This document shows, piece after piece, positions 53,731-62,465 of a stretch of 64,000 nt of DNA. A program made the translations under genes and the position numbers. How positions within the stretch are numbered: the first letter of the stretch is position 1; each line of letters starts with the position of its first letter. Under the pieces are notes generated by a model, which made no database searches, had not been told where the DNA came from, and was given only the letters and a program-made list of their open reading frames with translations. The DNA comes from Simplicispira lacusdiani. GTDB lineage: Bacteria > Pseudomonadota > Gammaproteobacteria > Burkholderiales > Burkholderiaceae_C. The stretch is taken from contig NZ_QXGR01000002.1 of NCBI RefSeq assembly GCF_003604195.1, positions 310,001 through 374,000 on the forward strand. Direction: 5' to 3'.

Positions 53731-54027
53731 ATGCACATGCTCTACGACTCGGACTCCTTCGTGGTGGTCCACATGCTGCCCGATGCCGTGGACGCAGGCA
53801 GCCCCGCTGCGGACGACGCGGCGCCGTCCGTGCCCCAGCTGGCGCGCCATGGGTTCGAGATCGTGGACAAACGCTCGGGCAAGGAGGTCTACCTCGACGG
53901 CTCCTGGGCCGAGATGTTCCAGCAGCAGATCCTCGCCTGGCAGCGCGATGCCCCCACGCAGGAAGAGGTGGAGGACACGCTGGACCGCTACACCGGGCTG
54001 GCGCAGAACCCGGTCGTCATTCACTGA
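53731..54027 (+). CDS. DUF3567 family protein
   Basis: The 98-residue protein starts MHMLYDSDSFVVVHMLPD and continues GFEIVDKRSGKEVYLDGSWA and MFQQQILAWQRDAPTQEEVE, the pattern of DUF3567, a small betaproteobacterial family without known function. It is acidic and soluble. CAGGGAGA precedes the ATG at good spacing. Confidence 0.88.
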   Translation: MHMLYDSDSFVVVHMLPDAVDAGSPAADDAAPSVPQLARHGFEIVDKRSGKEVYLDGSWAEMFQQQILAWQRDAPTQEEVEDTLDRYTGLAQNPVVIH

Positions 54028-54085
54028 TGCTTTGGGCCTTCAGCGCTTACCCACAAAGCGTCAGAAGCTATTGATTCAATAGCAC
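54028..54085. repeat. Dispersed palindromic repeat, copy H, between convergent genes
   Basis: TGCTTTGGGCCTTCAGCGCT, TACCCACAAAGCGTCAGAAG and CTATTGATTCAATAGCAC start immediately after the DUF3567 stop codon. The core CAGCGCTTACC...AAGCGTCAGAAGCTATT is the same as in copies F and G. Confidence 0.8.
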
Positions 54086-54092
54086 AGTATCT

Positions 54093-54641
54093 TCAATCCA
54101 CGGCGCCACGCCGGCGCCGCATCTCCGCGCCCATGGACTGCACCACGGCGGGCGCCAGCAAGGCCCGGGCCGCCGGGTACACCACCTCCTCCTCGATGCG
54201 GATGTGCTCCGCATAGATGCCCGCGAAGCGTTCCAGCACGGTCTCGTCCTCGGAGCCGAAGGCAGCGCGCCGGCCCTCGGCCAGCGCCAGCAGCAGGGCG
54301 CGCGCGGCCTGCCAGTTCGCCGACATGGCCTCGTGGTCCTGCTGCAGCCGCCGCACGGCGGCCACCGCATCGGCGCCGCCACGTTCGAGCAGCGGCGGGA
54401 AGACATGCAATTCTTCATCCTCGTGGTGCAGCGGCGCGGCGATGTCGAAGTAGCGCAGGACGTCGCGCGCGGCCTGGCGCGCGGAGTCGTCGCACGCATG
54501 GCCGCGCAGGTAGTCCCGCAACCGGTGCAACAGCGCCAGCGAGCGCTGCACGCGCTCGTGGCAGGCCGTGAGCATCTCGAACGGGGTATCGAAGCCCACG
54601 GCGGCATCGCCGAAACCGGGCAGGGCGTTGGAAGCCGTCAT
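54093..54641 (-). CDS. Hemerythrin HHE-domain protein
   Basis: The 182-residue protein shows the iron-ligand pattern ACHERVQRSLALLHRLRDYL, APLHHEDEELHVFPPLLERG, QQDHEAMSANWQ and YAEHIRIEEEVVYPAA. It is a four-helix di-iron protein that may bind or repair damage from NO or oxygen. It begins one base after the nitroreductase stop, so both are cotranscribed, with nnrS further upstream on the same strand. The start at 54641 is preferred to longer Arg-rich extensions. Confidence 0.88.
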   Translation of the reverse strand: MTASNALPGFGDAAVGFDTPFEMLTACHERVQRSLALLHRLRDYLRGHACDDSARQAARDVLRYFDIAAPLHHEDEELHVFPPLLERGGADAVAAVRRLQQDHEAMSANWQAARALLLALAEGRRAAFGSEDETVLERFAGIYAEHIRIEEEVVYPAARALLAPAVVQSMGAEMRRRRGAVD

Positions 54642-54642
54642 A

Positions 54643-55272
54643 TCAATCCAGGGTAGTGAGGTAGTCCGCCGGCACGGGCCGCGCGCGCGCCGCCTTGCGC
54701 GAGAGCACGGTGCCCAGGCTGACGAAGCACAGCGCCTGCTCATCCTCGCGCAGCCCGAACAGCGCGCGCAGGGCCTGCGAGCACAGCGCCTGGCCGCTGG
54801 TGAGCGCCGAGCCAAAGCCCAGCGCCGTGGCCATCAGCAGCAGGTTCTGCACGGCGCAGCCGGCGCTGAGGATGCGCTCCTGCAGCCCCACGGCCGGGTC
54901 GCCGCGCCGGCCGTCCACGACGGCGAGCAGCAGCACGGGCGAGCGGTGCGCCTTCTCGCGCGCCTGCTCCAGCTGCTCGGGCAGGGCGGTGGCGTCGCGC
55001 TCCAGCAGGGCGGCGGCGAAGGCGTCGGCCAGGCGCGGGCGCTGCGCCTGCGGCACGAGCACGAAGCGCCAGGGCAGGATCTGCCCATGGTCGGGCGCAT
55101 GGGCAGCGGCGGCCACGATGGTCTGGAGCTGCCGCGCGTCGGGCCCGGGCGCGCCCAGCCGCTTGGGCAGGATGGTCTGGCGCGCCTGCATGAGCGCGGC
55201 CGCCAGGGCGGCAGCCTCGTCGCCGGGCGCGAGGCTCTGCCCCCCTGCCTCTTCCATGGCTCCGTGCTTCAT
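54643..55272 (-). CDS. Nitroreductase family protein
   Basis: The 209-residue protein has the FMN-binding nitroreductase pattern: a start region with RQTILPKRLGAPGPDARQL, LAAALMQ, HAPDHGQILPWRFVLVPQAQ, and LSAGCAVQNLLLMATALGFG. The end FVSLGTVLSRKAARARPVPA is usual. It reduces nitro or quinone compounds with NAD(P)H. Two starts, 55272 and 55257, have similar support; the longer is given. It forms an apparent operon with the hemerythrin gene and perhaps nnrS. Confidence 0.88.
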   Translation of the reverse strand: MKHGAMEEAGGQSLAPGDEAAALAAALMQARQTILPKRLGAPGPDARQLQTIVAAAAHAPDHGQILPWRFVLVPQAQRPRLADAFAAALLERDATALPEQLEQAREKAHRSPVLLLAVVDGRRGDPAVGLQERILSAGCAVQNLLLMATALGFGSALTSGQALCSQALRALFGLREDEQALCFVSLGTVLSRKAARARPVPADYLTTLD

Positions 55273-55332
55273 AGCCTCAGTGATCCATGGCGCCATGGGC
55301 CGCCCGCAGCCCCTGAAACCGGCACGACCCAG

Positions 55333-55442
55333 GCCAGCGGCCACCGCGCAAGGGCCGCCCCGCCGCGCGGGTGGCGTCCCCCTTTCCGCACCGCGCAGCG
55401 GGGCGAGAGAAGGGGGAAGGCGCACAGCGCCACAGGGGGTTG
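55333..55442. repeat. GC-rich dispersed hairpin repeat, copy 3
   Basis: CCACCGCGCAAGGGCCGCCC, CGTCCCCCTTTCCGCACCGC and AGAGAAGGGGGAAGGCGCAC form the longest copy. On the minus strand it reads CCTTCCCCCTTCTCTCGC, as at 31930. It separates nnrS from the nitroreductase gene and may end or attenuate the nnrS transcript. Confidence 0.78.
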
Positions 55443-55451
55443 TTCATATAT

Positions 55452-56780
55452 TCAGCCGGGACGGCCGTCCGCGCGCAGGCGGCCATACCAGGCGCCGAGC
55501 CGCACGCCCCAGACAATCACCACGCCCAGCCACAGGCTGGCGGCCCCCAGCAGCAACCAGCCCGACCACTGGTGCGGCACGGCGGCGACGATGCGCACCA
55601 CGGTGGCCACCTGCAGCACCCAGAACAGCGACCAGGCGATGCTGTCGGCCACGAGCGCGCGGCCGCTGTGGCCGCACGAAACGCGCGTGACCATGGCCAG
55701 CATCAGCGAACCCAGGCAGCCCATGGTGAGCGCATGCAGCGAACCCAGGCCCAGCAGCGGCTCGTCGTACACCAGCCAGAGAAGCTGCGTCACGCCGCCC
55801 AGCACGAACGACAGCCCAAGCCAGAGGAAACCGATGTGCAGCATGGCCAGCAGGCGGTTCTTGAGGCTTTGCACCAGCCCCCACACGCCCGCCAGCCAGA
55901 GCAGCACGCCGCCCGTGCCCAGTTCCAGCAGGCCGCGCACCAGCATCCACACCGTGCCCACCGGCCCCTCGGGCCGGCCCTCGAACTCGACCCACACGGC
56001 CGCCGCCTCGAAGACGGCGGCGCCCAGCATGAGCCAGAGCAGCCAGAACGGGCGCCAGACCTGGATGAAGGGCATGGCGCTCGACGTGAAGAAGGGGATC
56101 ATGCGGTGCGCCACCACGACGTAGACGACGAGCACGAAGCCCCACAGCCCGGTGAGCGCGCAGGCGCGCGCCACGTCCTGCGCTTCTGCCACGAGGCTGG
56201 CCACGATGCCGGCCAGCGCCAGGCAGCCCGCGATCAAGGCCGCGCCGATGGCGCGCGCATGGACCTGGTCCTCGGCCCGGCTGCACAGCACGAGCCGCCA
56301 GAACAGCACGGTCATCCATGCCAGCCCCACCCAGGCCAGCGCGACGCCAGCGATGGAGATGTACGACAGGACCATCCCGCCAGCCAGCCACAGCAGCCAG
56401 CCCCCGGCCTGCAGCAGCAGGGGCTGCCGCAGCTTCTGGGTGTCCCAGGGCTGGACCCCGAGCCACTTGGGTCCGGCGGTGAACAGGAAGCCCGAGAAGA
56501 ACAGCGGGATGAAACCAAACACCATCACCGCCGCGTGCAGCACCGAAGGCGACAGCGAAAAATGCATGGAGAAGGCGCCATCCGCCACCCGCGCCACCTG
56601 CATCAGCGCCCACCAGAGGCTGGAGGCGACGAGCACCACCATGGCCAGGAAGAAGCCCAGCCGGTGCGGCGCCAACATCAGGTACTGCGGGCGCCAGCGG
56701 CGATCCAGTTGCGCCAACGCCTCGGGCGGGGGCTTGCCCGAGACCGGTTTCAGCGGAATGACCGGTTTTCTGTCACTCAT
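55452..56780 (-). CDS. nnrS: NnrS family membrane protein
   Basis: The 442-residue protein has about twelve membrane spans and the NnrS signatures PHRLGFFLAMVVLVASSLWW, HAAVMVFGFIPLFFSGFLFT, VAHRMIPFFTSSAMP and GCLGSLMLAMVTRVSCGHSG. NnrS is a haem- and copper-containing protein that protects against nitric oxide or nitrosative stress. Length and His-rich motifs fit. The nitroreductase and hemerythrin genes downstream agree with such a role. NnrS genes are often under NO-responsive control; no NnrR box was identified. Confidence 0.93.
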   Translation of the reverse strand: MSDRKPVIPLKPVSGKPPPEALAQLDRRWRPQYLMLAPHRLGFFLAMVVLVASSLWWALMQVARVADGAFSMHFSLSPSVLHAAVMVFGFIPLFFSGFLFTAGPKWLGVQPWDTQKLRQPLLLQAGGWLLWLAGGMVLSYISIAGVALAWVGLAWMTVLFWRLVLCSRAEDQVHARAIGAALIAGCLALAGIVASLVAEAQDVARACALTGLWGFVLVVYVVVAHRMIPFFTSSAMPFIQVWRPFWLLWLMLGAAVFEAAAVWVEFEGRPEGPVGTVWMLVRGLLELGTGGVLLWLAGVWGLVQSLKNRLLAMLHIGFLWLGLSFVLGGVTQLLWLVYDEPLLGLGSLHALTMGCLGSLMLAMVTRVSCGHSGRALVADSIAWSLFWVLQVATVVRIVAAVPHQWSGWLLLGAASLWLGVVIVWGVRLGAWYGRLRADGRPG

Positions 56781-56880
56781 TCCATGGGCAGATCAAGCGT
56801 GCACGCGAAAGCAAGGCGCGCAGACAGGACACGACGTCCGGCCAGCGAAGCCGGCGCGGCCGCTGGATCCGGGAGGTGAA

Positions 56881-59328
56881 TCACCCGCAGCTGCCCAGGT
56901 GTCCGCACTGGGTGCAGTAGTCGCAGCCGTCCTTGCGGATCATGGCGTGCGCGCCGCACTCGGAGCACTTCTTGCCCGCCATGACGGGCGGTGTGGCGGC
57001 CAGGGGCGCGTCACCGCCCTGCGGCACCTCCTGCACCACGGGCGCCTGCTGGCGCGCGCGGCGCGCCAGGATGTTCTGGATGGCGTAGGCGATGGCCGCG
57101 ACCTCGGAGTCGTGCCACTTGGGCACATGCGTGCCGTCGTCCTTCTGGTGCGTGCCCAGGCGCACCGGGCCGCGGTCCCAGGCGACCTTGCGCATGTCGG
57201 ACAGCGCGCGTTCCAGGAAGCCGCCGCGCGCGGCCAGCGACAGCAGGCGCATGCTCGACGTGACCCACTGCTGCGATTCGCCGCTCTGGCCCACGGGCAT
57301 GAAGAACTCGATGGCGCGGTCCACCGTGCCCGTGCCGTCGGCGTTGGGCACCGGCAGGAAGGAGACGATGAGGTACAGGCGCTTCTGGCCTTCCTGCGTC
57401 CAGTAGTCCACCTTCTCGGCCACGGCCGAGAGGGCGCCCTTGGGACGGCTCTCGATCACGGTACGCATCGGGTCCACGGGCGCGGCTTCGGGCGCGGCGG
57501 GGGCGGACTTCTTGTCGGCCTCGGGCGCTGCGTGCACTTCCAGTACGGAACCCAGGATGTTGTTCGGGCGGTAGGTGGCCAGTCCCTTGAGGCGGGCGCG
57601 CCAAGCCTGCAGGTACAGGCCCTTGAAGTCGTCGTAGGGGTAGTCGGCCGGAATGTTGACGGTCTTGGAGATGGCCGTGTCCACGAAGGGCTGCACCGTC
57701 TCCATCATGGCGATGTGATCCTGGGCCGACATCTCCAGCGCCGAGACGAAATACTCGGGCAGCTGGGTCACGTCGCCGCCCAGCTCACGGTACAGGCGCC
57801 AGGAATGGTCTTCCACGGCGTACTCGGCCATGCTGCCGTCGGCCTCGCGCTTCTTGCGCTTGTACATCCAGGAGAACGGCGGCTCGATGCCGTTGGAGGC
57901 GTTGTCGGCGAAGGCCAGGCTCACGGTGCCGGTGGGCGCGATCGACAGCAGGTGGCTGTTGCGGATGCCGTGCTGGCGGATCTGCTTCTTCAGCGCGGCC
58001 GGCAGGCGGCTGGCGAAGGTGCCGTCGGCCAGGTAGCCAGCGGCATCGAATGCCGGGAAGGCGCCCTTCTCGCGCGCCAGTTCCACCGAGGCGCCGTAGG
58101 CGCTGTCGCGCATGTGCTCGGCGATGCGCGCGGCCATCTCGCGGCCTTCCTGGCTGTCGTAGCGCAGGCACAGCATGGCCAGGGTGTTGCCCATGCCGGT
58201 GAAGCCCACGCCGATGCGGCGCTTGGCCTTGGCCTCGGCGTCCTGCTGCGGCAGGGGCCAGAAGGTCACGTCGAGCACGTTGTCGAGCGCGCGCACCTGC
58301 AGCGCCACCGACTTGGCGAAGGAATCGAAGTCGAACGAGGGCACGCCGTCGAAGCCGAACGGATTGCGCACGAAATGCGTCAGGATGATGGGACCGAGGT
58401 CGCAGCAGCCGTAGGACGGCAGGGGCTGCTCGCCACAGGGGTTGGTGGCGGCGATCTGCTCGCAGTAGCGCAGGTTGTTGTCCTGGTTGATGTGGTCCAG
58501 GAACAGGATGCCGGGCTCGGCGAAGTCGTAGGTCGACTTCATGATGGTGTCCCAGAGGTCGCGCGCGGGCAGGTTCTGGTAGACCCACAGGCCGTCGGCG
58601 CGCTGGTACGCGCCCTGCTCCATCACGGTGGCGCCGGGCTTGGCGCGGTGCACCAGCTCCCAGGGCTGGTCGTCGATCACGGCCTGGATGAAGGCGTCGC
58701 TCACGCCGACCGACACGTTGAAGTTGTTCCAGCGGCCCGGCGTGCGCTTGGCGGTGATGAAGTCGTGCACATCGGGGTGGTCGATGCGCAGCACGCCCAT
58801 CTGCGCGCCACGGCGCGCGCCCGCGCTCTCGACGGTGGAGCAGGACTGGTCGAACACGTTGATGTAGCTGCACGGGCCCGAGGCCATGGAGTGCGTGCCC
58901 TTGACCTCGGCGCCGCGCGGGCGGATGCGCGAGAAGTCATAGCCCACGCCGCCGCCGCGGCGCATGGTCTCGGCGGCCTCGCGCAGGGCCTCGTAGATGC
59001 CGGGGAAGCCCTCGTCGTCCACGCCCTGGATGCAGTCGCCCACGGGCTGGACGAAGCAGTTGATCAGCGTGGCCTGGATGTCGGTGCCGGCCGCGCTCAT
59101 GATGCGCCCGGCGCCGATGGCGCCCGCGTGCATGTTGGCGAGGAACAGGGCCTCGTATTTCTCGCGTTCTTCCGGTTTCTCCACCGACGCCAACGCCTTG
59201 GCCACGCGGCGGAACAGATCCTCGGCACTGGTTTCGCCCGCCTTGAGGTATTTTTCCTTCAGCACATCGAGGCTGATGGGCTGGGTGGCCGTGACGTCGT
59301 GCGCGCGGCCCAGGTTTTCTCGCTTCAT
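56881..59328 (-). CDS. nrdJ: Adenosylcobalamin-dependent ribonucleoside-diphosphate reductase (class II)
   Basis: The 815-residue enzyme reduces ribonucleotides to deoxyribonucleotides using vitamin B12. Visible are GGGVGYDFSRIRPRGAEVKG, NPCGEQPLPSYGCCDLGPI with the catalytic loop cysteine and glutamate, and SIAPTGTVSLAFADNASNGI. The C-terminal zinc ribbon KKCSECGAHAMIRKDGCDYC is also present. The start MKRENLGRAHD at 59328 is chosen because the upstream frame is unlike the family. No cobalamin riboswitch is recognised in the 310-base upstream region. Being oxygen-independent, it allows growth at low oxygen. Confidence 0.96.
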   Translation of the reverse strand: MKRENLGRAHDVTATQPISLDVLKEKYLKAGETSAEDLFRRVAKALASVEKPEEREKYEALFLANMHAGAIGAGRIMSAAGTDIQATLINCFVQPVGDCIQGVDDEGFPGIYEALREAAETMRRGGGVGYDFSRIRPRGAEVKGTHSMASGPCSYINVFDQSCSTVESAGARRGAQMGVLRIDHPDVHDFITAKRTPGRWNNFNVSVGVSDAFIQAVIDDQPWELVHRAKPGATVMEQGAYQRADGLWVYQNLPARDLWDTIMKSTYDFAEPGILFLDHINQDNNLRYCEQIAATNPCGEQPLPSYGCCDLGPIILTHFVRNPFGFDGVPSFDFDSFAKSVALQVRALDNVLDVTFWPLPQQDAEAKAKRRIGVGFTGMGNTLAMLCLRYDSQEGREMAARIAEHMRDSAYGASVELAREKGAFPAFDAAGYLADGTFASRLPAALKKQIRQHGIRNSHLLSIAPTGTVSLAFADNASNGIEPPFSWMYKRKKREADGSMAEYAVEDHSWRLYRELGGDVTQLPEYFVSALEMSAQDHIAMMETVQPFVDTAISKTVNIPADYPYDDFKGLYLQAWRARLKGLATYRPNNILGSVLEVHAAPEADKKSAPAAPEAAPVDPMRTVIESRPKGALSAVAEKVDYWTQEGQKRLYLIVSFLPVPNADGTGTVDRAIEFFMPVGQSGESQQWVTSSMRLLSLAARGGFLERALSDMRKVAWDRGPVRLGTHQKDDGTHVPKWHDSEVAAIAYAIQNILARRARQQAPVVQEVPQGGDAPLAATPPVMAGKKCSECGAHAMIRKDGCDYCTQCGHLGSCG

Positions 59329-59638
59329 GGTTGCAATCCCGTTGATTTTTGTCTGCCGACACCCCTTCCGGTGGCATGGATGGAGGGGGTGGGGCGCGCC
59401 GGTGCGGACCGGGCGCCAGTAACCGGGCAGTGTAGCGTTTCGGGCCTGTCCGGCCCTCCGGGATTTACCTGCCCACGCCCCTCGATGCGCGTAACGTCTT
59501 GATTTACAAGGGTTGTAAATTTTTGTTGTCGGTTTTTTTGCACAACCGGAATGCAAGGGTTTTCCCTAGGCGCCATTCCCTGATCAGACAGGGGACAGGC
59601 CTTGTCTGGTCGGCCCGAGGCGCTCGCAAAGCAGTAGC
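59329..59638. promoter_or_regulatory. Divergent nrdJ/chaN control region with two palindromes
   Basis: This 310-base gap holds ATTTACAA-GGG-TTGTAAAT at 59502-59520, a perfect palindrome, and TTGCA...TGCAA at 59538-59556. Both are AT-rich and probably mark a promoter area. A weaker hairpin pairs CAGACA and TGTCTG at about 59585-59608. No NrdR box consensus and no B12 riboswitch box were seen. Confidence 0.55.
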
Positions 59639-60481
59639 ATGATGTCCATGCGCCGACCTCAGCCTCCATTCCTTCCCGCCGTCCTTTTCGCGCTCTTGCT
59701 GTCGCTTTCGGGCTGCGCGCTGGTGCGCCCCGCGTCCACGCCCTGGCCTGGCGCGCTGCAGTCGCTGCTGCCAGCCGACGTGCTGCTGCTGGGCGAGCGG
59801 CACGACGCGCCCGAGCACCAGCGGTTGCAGCGCGAGGCCATCGAATGGCTGGCCGGGCAGGGCCGGCTGGCGGCCCTGGTGATGGAAATGGCCGAGCAGG
59901 GCCACGGCACCGAGGGCCTGCCACGCGATGCCAGCGAGGCCGCCGTGCAGGCGGCGCTGGCCTGGAACGACGGCGCATGGCCCTGGCGCCAGTACGGCCC
60001 CGTGGCCATGGCGGCCGTGCGCGCGGGCGTGCCGGTGCTCGGCGGCAACCTGCCCCGGCGCGAGCTGCGCACCGCGCTGAGCGATGGCACGCTCGAAGCC
60101 CTGCTGCCCGCCGCGGACATGGAACGCCAGCGCCAGGCCGTGCGCGAAGGCCACTGCGGCCTGCTGCCCGAGGCGCGCGTGCCCGGCATGGCGCGCGTGC
60201 AGGTGGCACGCGACCAACGCATGGCCCAAACCGCCGCCGGCGCGCGGCGTCCCGGCCAGGTGGTGCTGCTGGTGGCGGGCGCGGCCCATGTCAAACGCAG
60301 CCTGGGCGTGCCCGTGCACCTGCCTGGAGATTTGAAGAAAAAAGTGGTCATAACCCACGCTGGCACTGCGGAAGAAGCTATCAAAAAAGAAGCAGACTGG
60401 CTGCAGGAGACCCCGGAACTACCACCCGACGACGCCTGCGCGCCGCTGCGCCAGCGCTGGCAGGGCACCCCGGCGCGCTGA
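59639..60481 (+). CDS. ChaN-family lipoprotein
   Basis: The 280-residue protein has a lipoprotein signal (PAVLFALLLSLSGCALV) and the ChaN haem-binding/iron-regulated fold: LLLGERHDAPEHQRLQREAI, LVMEMAEQGH and LLVAGAAHVKRSLGVPVHLP. ChaN-like proteins are linked to haem or iron uptake at the outer membrane in Campylobacter; the role here is by analogy. Three ATG codons lie at the start (59639, 59642, 59648). An AT-rich block encoding KKKVVITHAGTAEEAIKKEA near the C-terminus may be a degenerate repeat insertion. Confidence 0.85.
   Translation: MMSMRRPQPPFLPAVLFALLLSLSGCALVRPASTPWPGALQSLLPADVLLLGERHDAPEHQRLQREAIEWLAGQGRLAALVMEMAEQGHGTEGLPRDASEAAVQAALAWNDGAWPWRQYGPVAMAAVRAGVPVLGGNLPRRELRTALSDGTLEALLPAADMERQRQAVREGHCGLLPEARVPGMARVQVARDQRMAQTAAGARRPGQVVLLVAGAAHVKRSLGVPVHLPGDLKKKVVITHAGTAEEAIKKEADWLQETPELPPDDACAPLRQRWQGTPAR
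60330..60402. repeat. Possible degenerate dispersed repeat inside the ChaN gene
   Basis: ATTTGAAGAAAAAAGTGGTC, ATAACCCACGCTGGCACTGC and GGAAGAAGCTATCAAAAAAG are AT-rich within a very GC-rich gene. On the minus strand it reads TTTTTTGATAGCTTCTTCC...AGCGTGGGTTAT, following the family layout with several mismatches. It is read through in frame. Confidence 0.5.
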
Positions 60482-60538
60482 ACGCGCGGGCGGAGGGCAC
60501 GGCACCCGCCCGGTGGGTGCTGCGACAATGGCGGCGAT

Positions 60539-61390
60539 ATGAAACCCCATGCCTACGTTCTCACCCTCTCCTGCCCCGACCGCCTGGGGCTGGTGCATGC
60601 CGTCTCCGGGTTCCTGCTGGAACAGGGCGGCAACATCGAAGAGGCCGCACAGTTCAATGACGACGACACCGGCCTGTTCTTCATGCGCGTGCAGTTCGCC
60701 TGCGGGCAGCACGACCATGCCACGCTCAAGGAGCGCATGGCCGCCTTCGCCACGCCCTTCCAGATGCGCTGGAGCCTGCACGCCCTGGCCGAGCCGATGC
60801 GCACCGTGCTCATGGTCAGCCGCGAGGGCCATTGCCTCAACGACCTGCTGTTCCGCTGGAAGAGCGGCCTGCTGCCGGTGGACATCCGCGCCATCATCAG
60901 CAACCACCGCGACTTCTACCAGCTCGCCGCCAGCTACAACGTGCCCTTCCACCACATCCCGGTGACGGCCGCCACCAAGGCGCAGGCCGAGGCGCGCCAA
61001 TTCGAGATCATCGAGCAGGAAGGCGCCGAACTGGTGGTGCTGGCACGCTACATGCAGGTGCTGTCGAACGACCTGTGCACCAAGCTGGCGGGCCGCGCCA
61101 TCAACATCCACCACAGCTTCCTGCCCAGCTTCAAGGGCGCCAAGCCCTACTACCAGGCACACGACCGGGGCGTGAAGCTCATCGGCGCCACGGCGCACTA
61201 CGTGACGGCCGACCTCGACGAGGGTCCGATCATCGAACAGGACGTGGCCCGTGCCGACCACACCGACACCGTGGAGGACCTCACCGCGCGCGGCCGCGAC
61301 ACCGAAAGCCAGGTGCTGGCGCGTGCCGTGAAGTGGCACAGCGAGCACCGCGTGCTGCTCAACGGCCACCGGACGGTCGTCTTCCGCTGA
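60539..61390 (+). CDS. purU: Formyltetrahydrofolate deformylase
   Basis: The 283-residue enzyme hydrolyses 10-formyl-THF to THF and formate, balancing one-carbon pools. It has an N-terminal ACT domain (YVLTLSCPDRLGLVHAVSGF) and a formyltransferase-like catalytic domain (VLMVSREGHCLNDLLFRWKS, HHSFLPSFKGAKPYYQAHDR, GATAHYVTADLDEGPIIEQD). The His in HHSFLPS and Asp in DLDEGPI are the expected catalytic residues. Length is normal. A LysR-type regulator starts 14 bases after the stop. Confidence 0.96.
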   Translation: MKPHAYVLTLSCPDRLGLVHAVSGFLLEQGGNIEEAAQFNDDDTGLFFMRVQFACGQHDHATLKERMAAFATPFQMRWSLHALAEPMRTVLMVSREGHCLNDLLFRWKSGLLPVDIRAIISNHRDFYQLAASYNVPFHHIPVTAATKAQAEARQFEIIEQEGAELVVLARYMQVLSNDLCTKLAGRAINIHHSFLPSFKGAKPYYQAHDRGVKLIGATAHYVTADLDEGPIIEQDVARADHTDTVEDLTARGRDTESQVLARAVKWHSEHRVLLNGHRTVVFR

Positions 61391-61404
61391 CCGGGACACA
61401 CGCC

Positions 61405-62316
61405 ATGGCCACGGAACGCGCCCCGCTGGACTCCGCGCCCGGCGCCGGAGCGCGGCGCATTCCGCCCATCCAGTGCCTGCTGACCTTCGAGGCGCTGGCG
61501 CGGCTGCGCAGCGTCACGCTCACGGCCGACGAGTTGTGCGTCACGCCCAGCGCCGTGAGCCACCGCGTCAAGCAGCTGGAGCAGATCCTGGGCACGCAGC
61601 TCTTCGGCCGCGCCGACTTTTCGCTCACCACCGACGGCATCGCCTACCTGGCCCATGTGCGCGAGGGCCTGACCGCGCTGCAGCGTTTTCCCGGTGTCGC
61701 CGCCGCGCCCGGCAAGCGGCGGCTGAAGCTGGCCGTCACGCCCACCTTTGCGCGCGTCATCCTGATCCCGCGCCTGCGCCAGTTCACCGAGGCCTACCCC
61801 GAGATCGACCTGGCGCTGCAGATCTCCATCCCGCTGCTGGACGTGGTGGCCGAGGACGCGGACCTCATGGTGCGCTTCGGCAGCGGGCACTACGCCGACG
61901 TCGAGCACGCCGAGATCGCGCGCGACGTGGTCACCCCCCTGGCCTCGCCCGCCTGGCTGCGCGAGCACGGGCCTTTCGAGCGGCCCGAGGAGCTGGACCC
62001 CGCCACCCTGCTGCGCAGCCCGCTGGAGCCCTGGCGCACCTGGTTCAGCGCCGTGGGGCTGGACTGGACCGAGCCCGGCTCTGGCTCGCAGTTCAACGAC
62101 ATCGGCCTGATGTGCGACGCCGCCGCCGCCGGCATGGGCGTGGCGCTGGTGCGCCTGAAGCTCGGCGCCCCCTGGATCGAGCAGGGCTCGCTGGTGCGCC
62201 TGTTCGAGACCGATGCCCCCAGCCCCCACGCCCACTACCTGTGCTGGCGCACCGGGACCATGGACCGCTGGGAGTGCGCCGCCTTCGCCGAGTGGCTGCA
62301 CAAGACCATCTTCTGA
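61405..62316 (+). CDS. LysR-family transcriptional regulator (GcvA-like)
   Basis: The 303-residue protein has an N-terminal winged helix-turn-helix (FEALARLRSVTLTADELCVT, SAVSHRVKQLEQILGTQLFG) and a periplasmic-binding-like effector domain (LKLAVTPTFARVILIPRLRQ). The sequence is close to the GcvA branch, which controls glycine cleavage. This would fit next to purU, as both concern one-carbon metabolism, but the target is inferred. It is 14 bases downstream of purU on the same strand. Confidence 0.9.
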   Translation: MATERAPLDSAPGAGARRIPPIQCLLTFEALARLRSVTLTADELCVTPSAVSHRVKQLEQILGTQLFGRADFSLTTDGIAYLAHVREGLTALQRFPGVAAAPGKRRLKLAVTPTFARVILIPRLRQFTEAYPEIDLALQISIPLLDVVAEDADLMVRFGSGHYADVEHAEIARDVVTPLASPAWLREHGPFERPEELDPATLLRSPLEPWRTWFSAVGLDWTEPGSGSQFNDIGLMCDAAAAGMGVALVRLKLGAPWIEQGSLVRLFETDAPSPHAHYLCWRTGTMDRWECAAFAEWLHKTIF

Positions 62317-62386
62317 TTTCAAGCAAAACAAGCCTTCAGACCAATCAATTCAAGCGCCATTAGCTCCTGAATTGATAGCACAAAAC
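62317..62386. repeat. Dispersed palindromic repeat, copy I
   Basis: TTTCAAGCAAAACAAGCCTT, CAGACCAATCAATTCAAGCG and CCATTAGCTCCTGAATTGAT follow the stop of the LysR gene, ending ATAGCACAAAA. The order of motifs is that of the reverse orientation and the centre is diverged. Confidence 0.7.
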
Positions 62387-62465
62387 GCGCCAGTCGAGGA
62401 CATTTCACGCGGCGCTGCAATAAACATCAGCCCCGCCCGGCCCGGCATGGCGCTACAGTGGCGCC

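Noticed and set aside
59329..59500. Possible cobalamin riboswitch upstream of nrdJ
   Set aside because: The conserved B12-box and GCCACTG-type core were not found on the relevant strand, so there is no support.
56152..59502. A 1116-codon open frame on the plus strand
   Set aside because: It is antisense to nnrS and nrdJ, which show clear family motifs; the plus-strand product has none.
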